A stretch of DNA of 64,000 nt from Alteromonadaceae bacterium 2753L.S.0a.02 (GTDB taxonomy: Bacteria > Pseudomonadota > Gammaproteobacteria > Pseudomonadales > Cellvibrionaceae), in NCBI GenBank assembly GCA_007827375.1, contig VISH01000001.1, positions 62,001 through 126,000 of the forward strand, written 5' to 3'. The notes below the pieces were generated by a model that was not told the origin of the DNA, ran no database searches, and saw nothing but the letters and a program-made list of their open reading frames with translations. The position numbers were made by a program, and so were the translations under genes. This document shows, piece by piece, positions 37,837-46,981 of the stretch (its first letter is position 1; the number at the start of each line of letters is the position of its first letter).

Positions 37837-38437
37837 AACAATTGTTGTTCTCTTCGATATGCCAAATTGGGACACCGAATTGGGCAAGAAGTTGACTGGT
37901 TTCGAACAGCGGTAAACCGACAACACAGGAGTAACTGCCTAAAATACGCTCCACAAAAATACCGCCATAGCCCTGTATTCCGTAACCGCCGGCTTTATCG
38001 GCAGGTTCACCGGTTTGCCAGTAATGCTCTGCTTCTTGCACAGAAATTTCTCGAAAGCTCACTTGTGTAGTATTGCACAGGGTTCGACTCTCACCCTCGC
38101 GACACAAGCAAACCGCTGTCATAACCTCGTGTGTGGCACCGGATAATACCTGAAGCATTTTCACGGCGTGTAATTTATCACGCGGTTTTTCCAATACCTT
38201 ATCACCTAAAACGACAATCGTATCGGCGCCCATCACAACATGACCGGGGTGTAACTGATATCCCGCGCTGGCCTTAGTAGTAGCGAGTCGTATCACATAA
38301 TCACGAGGCGCTTCATTGGCTTGTTGCTGCTCGGCCACTTCCACCGAAACCACGGAAAAGGACACTCCGATTTGCGCGAGCAATTCACGACGCCGCGGAG
38401 ATTTAGACGCCAATAAGAGCGAAGGATTCGATTTCAC
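37829..38437 (-). CDS. maf: Maf-family nucleoside triphosphate pyrophosphatase (YhdE type)
   Basis: 202 residues. The N-terminal LLLASKSPRRRELLAQIG and the internal VMGADTIVVL and GGYGIQGYGGIFVERILGSYSCVVGLP-type segments are Maf hallmarks. Next to mre genes and rng it corresponds to YhdE, a dTTP/UTP pyrophosphatase. The start is GTG 38437. Its end overlaps rng. Confidence 0.94.
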   Translation of the reverse strand: MKSNPSLLLASKSPRRRELLAQIGVSFSVVSVEVAEQQQANEAPRDYVIRLATTKASAGYQLHPGHVVMGADTIVVLGDKVLEKPRDKLHAVKMLQVLSGATHEVMTAVCLCREGESRTLCNTTQVSFREISVQEAEHYWQTGEPADKAGGYGIQGYGGIFVERILGSYSCVVGLPLFETSQLLAQFGVPIWHIEENNNCYE

Positions 38438-38593
38438 ATTAATTACCCGGCAAAAAGGCCAAAGTTTAGCACTTACGCCTCAATGAATGTCGGGCGAATA
38501 AACCGGGCGGGCGCTTAGCAGGTAGGAGGAACCGTGTTTACGACAGAGGTGGGAAACGAACTCAGGAATGTTGTTAACTGTTACAGGAACCGT

Positions 38594-39085
38594 TTATTGC
38601 AAACGATAAATGTGTCGAATACGTAACAGCGTAAAAACAATCAATGGCCAGCACAGCGCACTTATCATCGTCGAGGCCAATAAATAATGCGCGGGCGCCC
38701 GGTAGCCGGCGAGCCCCTGCACCCAATTGACCACCACCTGATGCACGCCCACCAAAATAAACACCCACAAACTTTGGTGCCAGACGGAGTAATTACGTAT
38801 ACGTTGGTATGACATAAGGCATATATAAGCGAGCAGCGTCAGTGCCATGGCATGCCCCCCCCAAACCCCGACTTCGACAACATCCTGAAGCAACCCGACA
38901 CAAAATGCGAACAGCATTCCAAGGTGTTGGGGAGAATTCATAATCCAGAAAATCACCACCATGCACACCAACTCGGGACGCAGAAAACCGTAATCAGTCG
39001 GAAAGGGGTAAACCGCAAAAATCAGCCCCAGCAGCAGGCTGAGAATGATTACAGTGATGTGAATACCGCGCCGATTGGCGACCAT
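38594..39085 (-). CDS. mreD: Rod shape-determining protein MreD
   Basis: 163 residues with five membrane helices. The pattern TDYGFLRPELVCMVVIFW..P and GLLQDVVEVGVWGGHAM is typical. ATG 39085 has AAGGAG upstream; the frame to 39160 lies in mreC. It works with MreB and MreC in the elongasome. Confidence 0.93.
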   Translation of the reverse strand: MVANRRGIHITVIILSLLLGLIFAVYPFPTDYGFLRPELVCMVVIFWIMNSPQHLGMLFAFCVGLLQDVVEVGVWGGHAMALTLLAYICLMSYQRIRNYSVWHQSLWVFILVGVHQVVVNWVQGLAGYRAPAHYLLASTMISALCWPLIVFTLLRIRHIYRLQ

Positions 39086-39101
39086 GTAGATCTCCTTGGT
39101 G

Positions 39102-39953
39102 CTATGGGGCGCTCGGCTCAGCAGACTCGGAAGGGGGTTGGTCAAACACCAACAAAACATGGCGACTGCGATTCATTTCCGCTTTGGGGCGCGCAATTAC
39201 GTGTGCAAAGGGTCGGCCTGGGTCCACCTGCACCTTCACAACCTCGGCTACCGGATAACCGACCGGAAATCGCTGCCCTAAACCCGATGAAACCAGGAGG
39301 TCTCCTTCGCGAATATCCACAGTGTTTGCGACATGTCGCACCACGAGTTCATAGAGGTTACCCACGCCCTCAGCCACCAAACGCACGCCATTGCGATTTA
39401 TCTGCACAGGTAGGGCGTGCGTCGTATCTGTTATCAGCAACACTTGACTGCTGTGTTCACCCACATGAACCACCTGACCCATAAGGCCATTGGCATCAAC
39501 CATTGCCTGCCCCACGTACACGCCTTCTTTGGCACCTCGGTTAATAATAACCTCATGTACTGTGGGATCTGGAGCAACACCGATGAGCTCGGCGATAATT
39601 ACTCTGTCTTCAAGCATGTCGGCGGAATTCAGCAATTGCCGTAAGCGCACATTTTCGGCCGAGAGCGATGCCAGCAATTGCACCTTACGGCGCAATACCA
39701 GCAACTCAGTACGCAACGCATCGTTTTCCTGAACCAGGCGGGTGCGCGACATCATGCGGTTATCCGCCCAATCACTCGCTTTTGCTGGCAGATCAGAAAC
39801 CCAATAAAAGGGCGCAGAAATATCTGCGCCGCGATTTTTAAGTTCATCGAGCCAATCGGTGTAGATGAAAGCGAGAGCAATGCCCAGCGAGAGCGCGGTA
39901 AGCACCGCAACTCGTACGTTCAAGGAGGGGCCTTGGCTAAACAGGGGCTTGAT
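39102..39953 (-). CDS. mreC: Rod shape-determining protein MreC, apparent ATC start
   Basis: 283 residues if begun at ATC 39953; 273 if begun at TTG 39923. One N-terminal membrane helix, a coiled coil (about 75-115) and the two beta-barrel domains (GVAPDPTVHEVIINRG, VDIREGDLLVSSGLG). The residues K-P-L-F-S-Q-G-P-S-L just after the ATC match the conserved MreC N-terminus (MKPIFSRGPSL in E. coli), and GGAGG sits 7 bases before the ATC. No ATG, GTG or TTG lies between the in-frame stop and this point. TTG 39923 has no good ribosome site and would cut off the conserved start. Confidence 0.9.
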   Translation of the reverse strand: MKPLFSQGPSLNVRVAVLTALSLGIALAFIYTDWLDELKNRGADISAPFYWVSDLPAKASDWADNRMMSRTRLVQENDALRTELLVLRRKVQLLASLSAENVRLRQLLNSADMLEDRVIIAELIGVAPDPTVHEVIINRGAKEGVYVGQAMVDANGLMGQVVHVGEHSSQVLLITDTTHALPVQINRNGVRLVAEGVGNLYELVVRHVANTVDIREGDLLVSSGLGQRFPVGYPVAEVVKVQVDPGRPFAHVIARPKAEMNRSRHVLLVFDQPPSESAEPSAP

Positions 39954-40020
39954 GTTGCAACCTCCGGGTATTAAGGCCTAACAGGCTGCTGAGGCCGAAC
40001 GGGTAAAAAGTAACGCAATT

Positions 40021-41052
40021 TTAGTACATTGAACCGAGAGTATTCTGATCCATCAGCTCCATGGCTTTACCCCCACCCCGCGCGACACAAGTGAGAGGGT
40101 CTTCGGCTACCACCACTGGCAAACCGGTCTCTTCGGTGAGTAAACGATCAAGATCGCGCAACAGCGCGCCTCCGCCGGTAAGCACCATGCCGCATTCGGC
40201 GATGTCAGATGCCAGCTCAGGAGGGGATTGCTCCAGCGCGCTTTTCACCGACTGAACAATACCTGAGAGCGGTTCCTGAAGGGCTTCCAAGACTTCGTCA
40301 CTGTTGAGAGTGAAGCTTTTTGGCACCCCTTCGGCAAGATTGCGGCCACGCACATCAATTTCCAGCACTTCGCTGCCAGCGTAGGCGCAACCTATCTCTT
40401 TCTTAATACGTTCAGCGGTTGCATCACCAATTACGCTGCCATACTTGCGACGCACATAATTAACAATGGCCTCGTCGAAGCGGTCACCACCAATACGCAC
40501 AGAATCGGAGAGCACCACACCATTTAACGAGATAATCGCTATCTCCGTGGTACCACCACCGATGTCAACCACCATTGACCCGGTGGCTTCGTCAACGTTT
40601 AAACCTGCGCCAATGGCCGCAGCCATAGGCTCTTCAATCAAGCGCACTTCACGGGCGCCAGCGCCCAACGCCGATTCACGAATAGCTCGTTTTTCCACCT
40701 CTGTGGACAAACACGGTACGCATACCAATACACGGGGGCTGGGTTGAAACCAACTGTTTTCATGCACTTTTTTAATAAAGTGCTGCAGCATTTTTTCAGT
40801 GACCTGGAAATCGGCGATCACACCGTCTTTTAATGGACGTATTGCAGTTATGTTACCGGGAGTGCGACCCAGCATGCGTTTCGCTGCCATGCCAACAGCT
40901 TCCACTGATTTTTGGCCATTCTGGTTGCGGATGGCTACAACTGAGGGTTCGTTAAGAACAATTCCGCGTTCGCGAACATAAATGAGAGTATTGGCAGTGC
41001 CGAGATCTATGGATAAATCGTTAGAAAAAAGACCGCGTAAACGCTTGAACAT
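40021..41052 (-). CDS. mreB: Rod shape-determining protein MreB
   Basis: 343 residues, an actin homologue that guides side-wall peptidoglycan synthesis. Phosphate 1 segment IDLGTANTLIY, phosphate 2 VVDIGGGTTEIAIIS and adenosine segment VLTGGGALLRDLD are complete. ATG 41052 is the usual MreB start (MFKRLRGLFSNDLSIDLG); the frame to 41148 is ignored. It is divergent from gatC with 150 bases between. Confidence 0.97.
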   Translation of the reverse strand: MFKRLRGLFSNDLSIDLGTANTLIYVRERGIVLNEPSVVAIRNQNGQKSVEAVGMAAKRMLGRTPGNITAIRPLKDGVIADFQVTEKMLQHFIKKVHENSWFQPSPRVLVCVPCLSTEVEKRAIRESALGAGAREVRLIEEPMAAAIGAGLNVDEATGSMVVDIGGGTTEIAIISLNGVVLSDSVRIGGDRFDEAIVNYVRRKYGSVIGDATAERIKKEIGCAYAGSEVLEIDVRGRNLAEGVPKSFTLNSDEVLEALQEPLSGIVQSVKSALEQSPPELASDIAECGMVLTGGGALLRDLDRLLTEETGLPVVVAEDPLTCVARGGGKAMELMDQNTLGSMY

Positions 41053-41202
41053 ATTTTTATAGACCTTGTTTCGATATGTACTATTCCTGCTTTTAGTTAT
41101 AGCAGCAATAAATGGACGCACTCTATCAATGCCGGGGATTTTGGGCAAGGCACAAATATGTTAACGTAGCGCGTTTATTTGAAACGCGTTTTGGAGCCTT
41201 GA

Positions 41203-41484
41203 GTGAACCCTTCCGAAATTGAAAAACTGGCCAATCTCGCCCGTTTGGAAATCAACGCTGAAACTATCGAAGAAACCGCAAAAAGCATTACCGAAGTTTT
41301 GGCGTTAGTCGATCAGCTAACCGCAGTAAATACCGAGGGCGTGAGACCCATGGCCCACCCTCTCGATGCGGTACAACGATTACGCGCTGATGAAGTTAGC
41401 GAACCCAATCGACGCGATGAATTTCAACACATCGCCCCGGCCACCGAAAACGGCCTCTATCTGGTACCCAAGGTCATTGATTAA
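41203..41484 (+). CDS. gatC: Asp/Glu-tRNA(Asn/Gln) amidotransferase subunit C
   Basis: 93 residues, usual length, starting at GTG 41203 with GGAG upstream. The pattern IEKLANLARLEI and the C-terminal DE..P..A.E.GLYLVPKVID are typical. GatC tethers GatA and GatB. Their presence means that Asn-tRNA and/or Gln-tRNA may be made by transamidation. Confidence 0.95.
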   Translation: MNPSEIEKLANLARLEINAETIEETAKSITEVLALVDQLTAVNTEGVRPMAHPLDAVQRLRADEVSEPNRRDEFQHIAPATENGLYLVPKVID

Positions 41485-41541
41485 AGCGCTTCCCTTGGGC
41501 AACAACTCCAACAATAAATTCTGTTTTATCAGGAAACCGCA

Positions 41542-42999
41542 ATGCATAACCTGACCATTGCCGAAATTATTCGCAAATTACAGGCGAAAGAATTTTCCAG
41601 TGAGGAAATTACCCGGCATTTTCTCAATCGCATCCAAAAACTGGATGACACCTACAACAGCTACGTAAGTGTTACTGAACAGCAAGCCATCGCCCAGGCG
41701 AAAGCCGCAGATGCGCGACTAGCCCAGGGTGAAGCGCTGGCAATGTGCGGCGTGCCCTTTGCCCACAAAGATATATTTTGTACCGAAGGGGTGAAAACCA
41801 CCTGCGGTTCCAAAATGCTCGATAATTTTATACCTCCCTACAATGCAACCGTGGTGCAAAACTATCTCGATGCCGGTGCGGTGATGTTGGGCAAAACCAA
41901 TATGGATGAATTCGCGATGGGCTCATCCAACGAAACAAGCTACTTCGGCCCCGTTAAAAACCCCTGGAACACCAACTGTGTGCCGGGCGGCTCATCAGGT
42001 GGTTCCGCCGCCGCAGTTGCTGCACGCATGGCGCCGGGAGCGACCGCCACAGACACTGGCGGCTCAATACGACAGCCTGCAGCCCTCTGTGGCATTACCG
42101 GCTTAAAACCCACTTACGGCAGAGTTTCGCGCTGGGGGATGATTGCGTTTGCCTCCAGCCTCGACCAGGCCGGCGTTATGGCTCGCAGCGCTGAAGATGC
42201 CGCAATTATGCTCAACGTGATGGCGAGTTTCGACAGCAAAGATTCCACTTGCGTTGACGAACCAGTACCTGATTACACCAGTACCCTTGAAGATTCCCTG
42301 GCCGGTGTGAAAATTGGCGTACCTAAAGAATATTTTGAAGATGGCTTGAACCCCGGCACCCGAGCGCGAGTGGAAGATGCTATTAAGGAATACGAAAAGG
42401 CCGGCGCAACACTTCTGTCAATCTCCTTACCCCATTCGAACCTTGCAGTTCCCGCGTATTACGTGATTGCTCCGGCGGAATGCTCTGCCAATCTGTCGCG
42501 CTTCGACGGTGTGCGCTACGGGCACCGCTGTGACAATCCTAAAGACTTAATGGATCTCTACAAACGTTCCCGCGGTGAAGGTTTTGGCGACGAAGTAAAA
42601 CGCCGCATTCTGGTGGGCACCTATTGCTTGTCGGCCGGCTACTACGATGCCTACTACGGTAAAGCCCAGCAGGTGCGCCGCCTGATCAAGCAGGATTTTG
42701 TCGATGCCTTTAAAGAGGTCGACGTTATTATCGGCCCAACCGCTCCCACGCCCGCGTTTGAATTCGGCTCCAAGGGAGACGACCCGGTTGCCATGTACCT
42801 CGAAGATATTTACACCATTGCCACCAACCTTGCCGGACTGCCCGGCATGAGTATTCCCTGCGGTTTGGTCGACGAAAAACCTGTAGGTTTACAACTTATC
42901 GGCAACTACTTTGCCGAAGGCAAGTTATTGAATCTCGCCCATCAATTCCAGCTGGCAACGGATTTCCACTCCGCAGCCCCTGTTTCAATAAAGGAGTAA
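41542..42999 (+). CDS. gatA: Asp/Glu-tRNA(Asn/Gln) amidotransferase subunit A
   Basis: 485 residues. Amidase-signature Ser-Ser-Lys triad: K in AHKDIFCTEG and the two serines in PGGSSGGSAAAVAA and TDTGGSIRQPA. It frees ammonia from glutamine for GatB. 57 bases after gatC and 6 before gatB. Confidence 0.97.
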   Translation: MHNLTIAEIIRKLQAKEFSSEEITRHFLNRIQKLDDTYNSYVSVTEQQAIAQAKAADARLAQGEALAMCGVPFAHKDIFCTEGVKTTCGSKMLDNFIPPYNATVVQNYLDAGAVMLGKTNMDEFAMGSSNETSYFGPVKNPWNTNCVPGGSSGGSAAAVAARMAPGATATDTGGSIRQPAALCGITGLKPTYGRVSRWGMIAFASSLDQAGVMARSAEDAAIMLNVMASFDSKDSTCVDEPVPDYTSTLEDSLAGVKIGVPKEYFEDGLNPGTRARVEDAIKEYEKAGATLLSISLPHSNLAVPAYYVIAPAECSANLSRFDGVRYGHRCDNPKDLMDLYKRSRGEGFGDEVKRRILVGTYCLSAGYYDAYYGKAQQVRRLIKQDFVDAFKEVDVIIGPTAPTPAFEFGSKGDDPVAMYLEDIYTIATNLAGLPGMSIPCGLVDEKPVGLQLIGNYFAEGKLLNLAHQFQLATDFHSAAPVSIKE

Positions 43000-43005
43000 G
43001 CAACG

Positions 43006-44457
43006 ATGGAATGGGAAACGGTCATTGGGCTGGAAGTACACATACAACTGGCCACCAACACCAAAATTTTTTCGGGTTCCAGCATCACCTTCGGAGCCGA
43101 ACCCAACACCCAAGCTTGCGCCATCGACCTGGCGATGCCCGGCACTCTGCCTGTACCCAATGAGCAGGCCTTTCGTTTTGCCACTATGTTCGGCCTGGCG
43201 GTGAACGCGGAAATTGGCAAGCGTTCGGTGTTTGAGCGTAAAAACTATTTTTATCCCGATCTGCCCAAGGGCTACCAAACCACGCAACTGGCAGAACCGA
43301 TTGTTGGCTCTGGCTATGTGGATATTCAATTACCCGATGGCAGCGAAAAGCGTGTGCGTATACACCACGCGCATCTGGAAGAAGACGCTGGTAAATCCTT
43401 ACACGAAGATTTTCACGGCATGAGCGGTATCGATCTCAACCGCGCCGGCACGCCGCTTATCGAAGTGGTGACCGAACCTGATATGCGCAGTAGCGACGAA
43501 GCTGTTGCGTTTGCCCGAAAGCTTCATTCGATTGTCACTTCACTGGGTATCTGCGACGGTGAAATGAGCCAGGGCTCAATGCGCTTCGACGTGAACATCT
43601 CCGTGAGATTGAAAGGTCAACAGGAATTCGGAACACGGACTGAAACCAAAAACCTCAACTCTTTCCGGTTTATGGAGCGCTGCATAGAACAGGAAGTCGC
43701 GCGGCAGATTGAAGTGCTTGAAGATGGCGGCAGCATAACCCAGGAAACCCGCTTGTACGATGGCGACACCCACACCGCCAGGGCTATGCGATCTAAAGAA
43801 GAAGCCAACGATTACCGCTATTTCCCCTGCCCTGACCTGCTGCCCGTTATGCTCGACGACGAATACATAGCCGCGGTTAGCAGCCAGTTGCCCGAGTTAC
43901 CCGATGCCCGCCAGCAACGCTTTGAGCAAAGTTACGGCTTGAGCGCCTATGACGCGGGAATTCTGAGTAGCGATGCAGCGACGGCAAAATTTTTCGAGGC
44001 CACAGCAGAACAATGCGGCGACGCCAAACTGGCAGCTAACTGGGTGATGGGTGAAGTCTCGGCACGCCTTAACGCAGAAGAAATCAGCATTAACTCGAGC
44101 AGCGTAAGCGCAACGCAATTGGCAGGATTGATCGCACGCATAAAGGATCAAACCATCTCCAACAAAATTGCCAAACAGGTATTCGAAGCCATGTGGCAGG
44201 GGGAAGGCGATGCCGACGAGATCATCGAAACCAAAGGTTTAAAGCAGGTTTCCGACAGTGGCGCTCTGGAGAAAATGGTCGAAGAAGTCATGGCGAATAA
44301 CCCCGCTCAGGTCGAAAATTACCGCAAGGCAGACGAGAGCAAGCGCCCCAAAATGCTAGGCTTTTTTGTGGGTCAGGTAATGAAAGCGTCCAAAGGACAG
44401 GCAAATCCGCAGCAATTGAATGAGATATTGGTAAAACGTCTGTCGTCGGACGACTGA
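43006..44457 (+). CDS. gatB: Asp/Glu-tRNA(Asn/Gln) amidotransferase subunit B
   Basis: 483 residues. N-terminal kinase-like cradle (WETVIGLEVHIQL, FYPDLPKGYQ, HLEEDAGK) and C-terminal helical and tail domains (AKQVFEAMW). It phosphorylates and amidates Asp- or Glu-charged tRNA. Last of the gat trio. Confidence 0.97.
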   Translation: MEWETVIGLEVHIQLATNTKIFSGSSITFGAEPNTQACAIDLAMPGTLPVPNEQAFRFATMFGLAVNAEIGKRSVFERKNYFYPDLPKGYQTTQLAEPIVGSGYVDIQLPDGSEKRVRIHHAHLEEDAGKSLHEDFHGMSGIDLNRAGTPLIEVVTEPDMRSSDEAVAFARKLHSIVTSLGICDGEMSQGSMRFDVNISVRLKGQQEFGTRTETKNLNSFRFMERCIEQEVARQIEVLEDGGSITQETRLYDGDTHTARAMRSKEEANDYRYFPCPDLLPVMLDDEYIAAVSSQLPELPDARQQRFEQSYGLSAYDAGILSSDAATAKFFEATAEQCGDAKLAANWVMGEVSARLNAEEISINSSSVSATQLAGLIARIKDQTISNKIAKQVFEAMWQGEGDADEIIETKGLKQVSDSGALEKMVEEVMANNPAQVENYRKADESKRPKMLGFFVGQVMKASKGQANPQQLNEILVKRLSSDD

Positions 44458-44491
44458 AGTCTGACGTGCCGAATAAAATGAGGAACAATTC

Positions 44492-44785
44492 ATGAAAAAA
44501 GATAAAAAGAAAGTACTCGGAGAAGTATTTGATGATGAGCGTGTGCGAGGCTTTCTGGACGTTGAAGGCAATGGCGAAATCGACGCGGATTACTTAGCAC
44601 TGGAGCGGGCGTATCGCGGTATGAAAGCAGAGAACTTTGACACTTTCATCAAGTTTTTTGTGGCGGAAGGCCGCAACATCAACGCAAAAAATCCCCAGGG
44701 CAAAACGCTGCTCCAGGTGATCAGCGATCATCGCTTGAGTAATGATTACATTAAGGCACTCACCGCTGGCGGTGCGCGCTGTTAA
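44492..44785 (+). CDS. PA4642-like conserved small protein
   Basis: 97 residues, charged, helical. The layout (MKKDKKKVLGE start, DADYLALERAYRGM, FFVAEGRNINAKNPQGKTLL) matches the PA4642-like family of gammaproteobacteria. The last part looks like half an ankyrin repeat. Function unknown. GAGGA precedes the start; its stop overlaps the next start by one base (TAATG). Confidence 0.75.
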   Translation: MKKDKKKVLGEVFDDERVRGFLDVEGNGEIDADYLALERAYRGMKAENFDTFIKFFVAEGRNINAKNPQGKTLLQVISDHRLSNDYIKALTAGGARC

Positions 44786-45558
44786 TGCAATACCCCAATA
44801 ACAATTTAATTAGCGGCGCACGGTATTTTCTCGACGGGGTTCGCCTACTGTGGCACCCCCGCCTGCGCGCATACATCCTTGTGCCACTGCTGGTAAATAT
44901 CGCGTTGTTTGTCGTGCTGACCAGTGTGCTTATTTCCTACATTGGCACTTTCGGCAACGGCGTTACCTTAGACGTTCCCGACTGGTTACAAGTTGTTGTG
45001 GATTTCCTGCTCGACCTGCTGAGCTTCGTGTTAGTGGTAATGGTACTCGTAGTTTACGCCTACAGTTTCAACATTATTACCAATGTTATCGCCGCTCCTT
45101 TTTACGGCTTGTTGGCTGAAAAAGCCGAAGAAGTTCTCACTGGCGCACCGGTTGACACAGAACCGCTCAGCAGTATGATTCCGCGCGTATTTAAACGCGA
45201 ACTGAAAAAATTACTCTATTTTATTGTGCGCGGATTTCTTGTGATGTTAATGATGCTGCTGGTGGGGCTAACAGTTCCGGTCGTAGGCGGCATGCTGGCA
45301 CCGCTCATTGGTCTGGCATGGAGCGCATGGTGTATGACGCTGCAATACGCGGATTACCCCGCCGATAACCACCGTTGCTCCTTCACCGCAGTGCGAAAAA
45401 AACTCTCACAACGCAGCATGAGCAGCTTCGGCTTTGGTGGCATGATCACCGCCTGTAGTGTGGTGCCAGTGATCAATATCTTCGCCATGCCCGCCGCCGT
45501 GACCGGTGGCACGATTTATTGGTTAAACGAATTGCGGGATTGCCCGTGTAAATATTGA
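44785..45558 (+). CDS. cysZ: CysZ-like EI24-domain membrane protein
   Basis: 257 residues with four to six membrane helices and the EI24 pattern (SGARYFLDGVRLLWHPRLRAY, NIITNVIAAPFYGLLAEK, FGGMITACSVVPVINIFAMPAAVTG in parts). CysZ is a sulfate transporter feeding cysteine synthesis, though the family is broader and no cys gene lies nearby. Confidence 0.82.
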   Translation: MQYPNNNLISGARYFLDGVRLLWHPRLRAYILVPLLVNIALFVVLTSVLISYIGTFGNGVTLDVPDWLQVVVDFLLDLLSFVLVVMVLVVYAYSFNIITNVIAAPFYGLLAEKAEEVLTGAPVDTEPLSSMIPRVFKRELKKLLYFIVRGFLVMLMMLLVGLTVPVVGGMLAPLIGLAWSAWCMTLQYADYPADNHRCSFTAVRKKLSQRSMSSFGFGGMITACSVVPVINIFAMPAAVTGGTIYWLNELRDCPCKY

Positions 45559-45627
45559 AGGTCGTCGGACGCCGGGTGTCTGACCAACGCATAACCAAAT
45601 GCTTCAGAAGTCTCTCATCCGACGATT

Positions 45628-46884
45628 TCATTCCTCATCGTCCCCAAACACCAAATCACCACCAGCATCTTTGGCACGGTGCAGGCACAAGCCAGCGGAG
45701 GACAGCATATCGTCGAGATTTGCACCCAACAGGCTCGTCACACCGCCACTAAACGTGGGAATTTCTGACTGACTACTCAACAACTGAGGATCATTGCCGA
45801 GCACCTGTCTTACCCGGTCGACAAACTCTACCGCCCTGACGTTATTTAAGCCTGGGAGCAGTGCAAAAAACTCCTGCCCGCCGGCACGCGCCAATAAAAA
45901 GCGATCGAAGGCCTGTGTAAGGCGTTTGGCAATTCTCTGCATAACAAAATTACCAATCTCATGACCGTAGGTTTCGTTGACCACTTTAAAGTGATCAAGG
46001 TCGAGTACCGCTATCGATAGCGGCGCTCCACTGGCAACGGCTCGTTCGCGAATTTCAGTGGCCTTGTCGAAAAAGTATTTGCGGTTGTAGCAACCGGTTA
46101 GCTCATCGCGATTAGCGGCATCACGAACCTGCTCGATAAGCTCCACATACTCCATGTGATGGGTGATGCGGCAGAAAAATTCTTCGTGATTGAAGGGTTT
46201 TCTTAAAAAATCGTTAGCGCCGTTTTTAATAAACTTAGCGGAAAGCGCGCCCTCGCCCTCAGACGACAAACCAATAATCACCAAATCGGTTTTTTCATAT
46301 TTAACACGAATGTTTTTAACAAGATCAAAACCATCCATGCGCGGCATGTTGTAGTCGGTGATTAACAATTTGGTCTCGGGGTGTTGTAACAGCGCCTTGA
46401 TCGCTTCTGCTCCGTCGCAGGCTTCAATCACTTGATAGAGGTGCAATTTGAGAAGGCCGGTTACAAAATGGCGCGCGGTGCTGGAATCGTCCACCACCAG
46501 AACTTTGATGTTCTGATTACGGATCAAGCGGTGTAAAACTCCCAGGGCATACTCATAGGAGAAACGGCCTTCCTTGGTGACATAATCCACAACACCCTTC
46601 GCCAGCAGTACTTCCCGGCGTTTTTCATCAAAACTGCCAGTTAGCACTACCGTGGGCAGATTTAAGCCCAAAGTGAAATCGACCACTTCACCGTCCGGTG
46701 CATCGGGTAATGACAGATCCACCAGCGCTGCAAAAAAGTCGTGTTCGCCGCTGTCGACCAGTGTTCGGGCCTCAGCGAAACTGGTGGCGTAGAAGGGGTG
46801 AATCTCATCGCTGCGCGATAGCACATGACGCAACACTTTCATCACGATGCTGCTGTCTTCCACCACCAATACGGATTTGGCCAC
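45628..46884 (-). CDS. Double-receiver GGDEF-like response regulator with GGQEF active site
   Basis: 418 residues in the PleD-like order REC-REC-GGDEF. Receiver 1 (about 4-120) has D56 and K104; receiver 2 (about 126-245) has D177 (TDYNMPRMDG) and K229. The GGDEF domain (about 255-412) keeps D295 and D297 (DLDHFK) but reads GGQEF at 335-339. Gln replaces the acidic residue that acts as catalytic base, so c-di-GMP synthesis is doubtful. No RxxD inhibitory site is seen at the usual spacing. It may be a receptor or scaffold instead of an enzyme. Confidence 0.9.
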   Translation of the reverse strand: MAKSVLVVEDSSIVMKVLRHVLSRSDEIHPFYATSFAEARTLVDSGEHDFFAALVDLSLPDAPDGEVVDFTLGLNLPTVVLTGSFDEKRREVLLAKGVVDYVTKEGRFSYEYALGVLHRLIRNQNIKVLVVDDSSTARHFVTGLLKLHLYQVIEACDGAEAIKALLQHPETKLLITDYNMPRMDGFDLVKNIRVKYEKTDLVIIGLSSEGEGALSAKFIKNGANDFLRKPFNHEEFFCRITHHMEYVELIEQVRDAANRDELTGCYNRKYFFDKATEIRERAVASGAPLSIAVLDLDHFKVVNETYGHEIGNFVMQRIAKRLTQAFDRFLLARAGGQEFFALLPGLNNVRAVEFVDRVRQVLGNDPQLLSSQSEIPTFSGGVTSLLGANLDDMLSSAGLCLHRAKDAGGDLVFGDDEE

Positions 46885-46981
46885 TGCACTGAACTCCGAT
46901 CAAAAATCAATCACTTTCATTCAGTGTAGTGTAGATGAGGCAGTTTTGGCGCCTAAATTGGCGCGCAAATCTGATTCTAGC

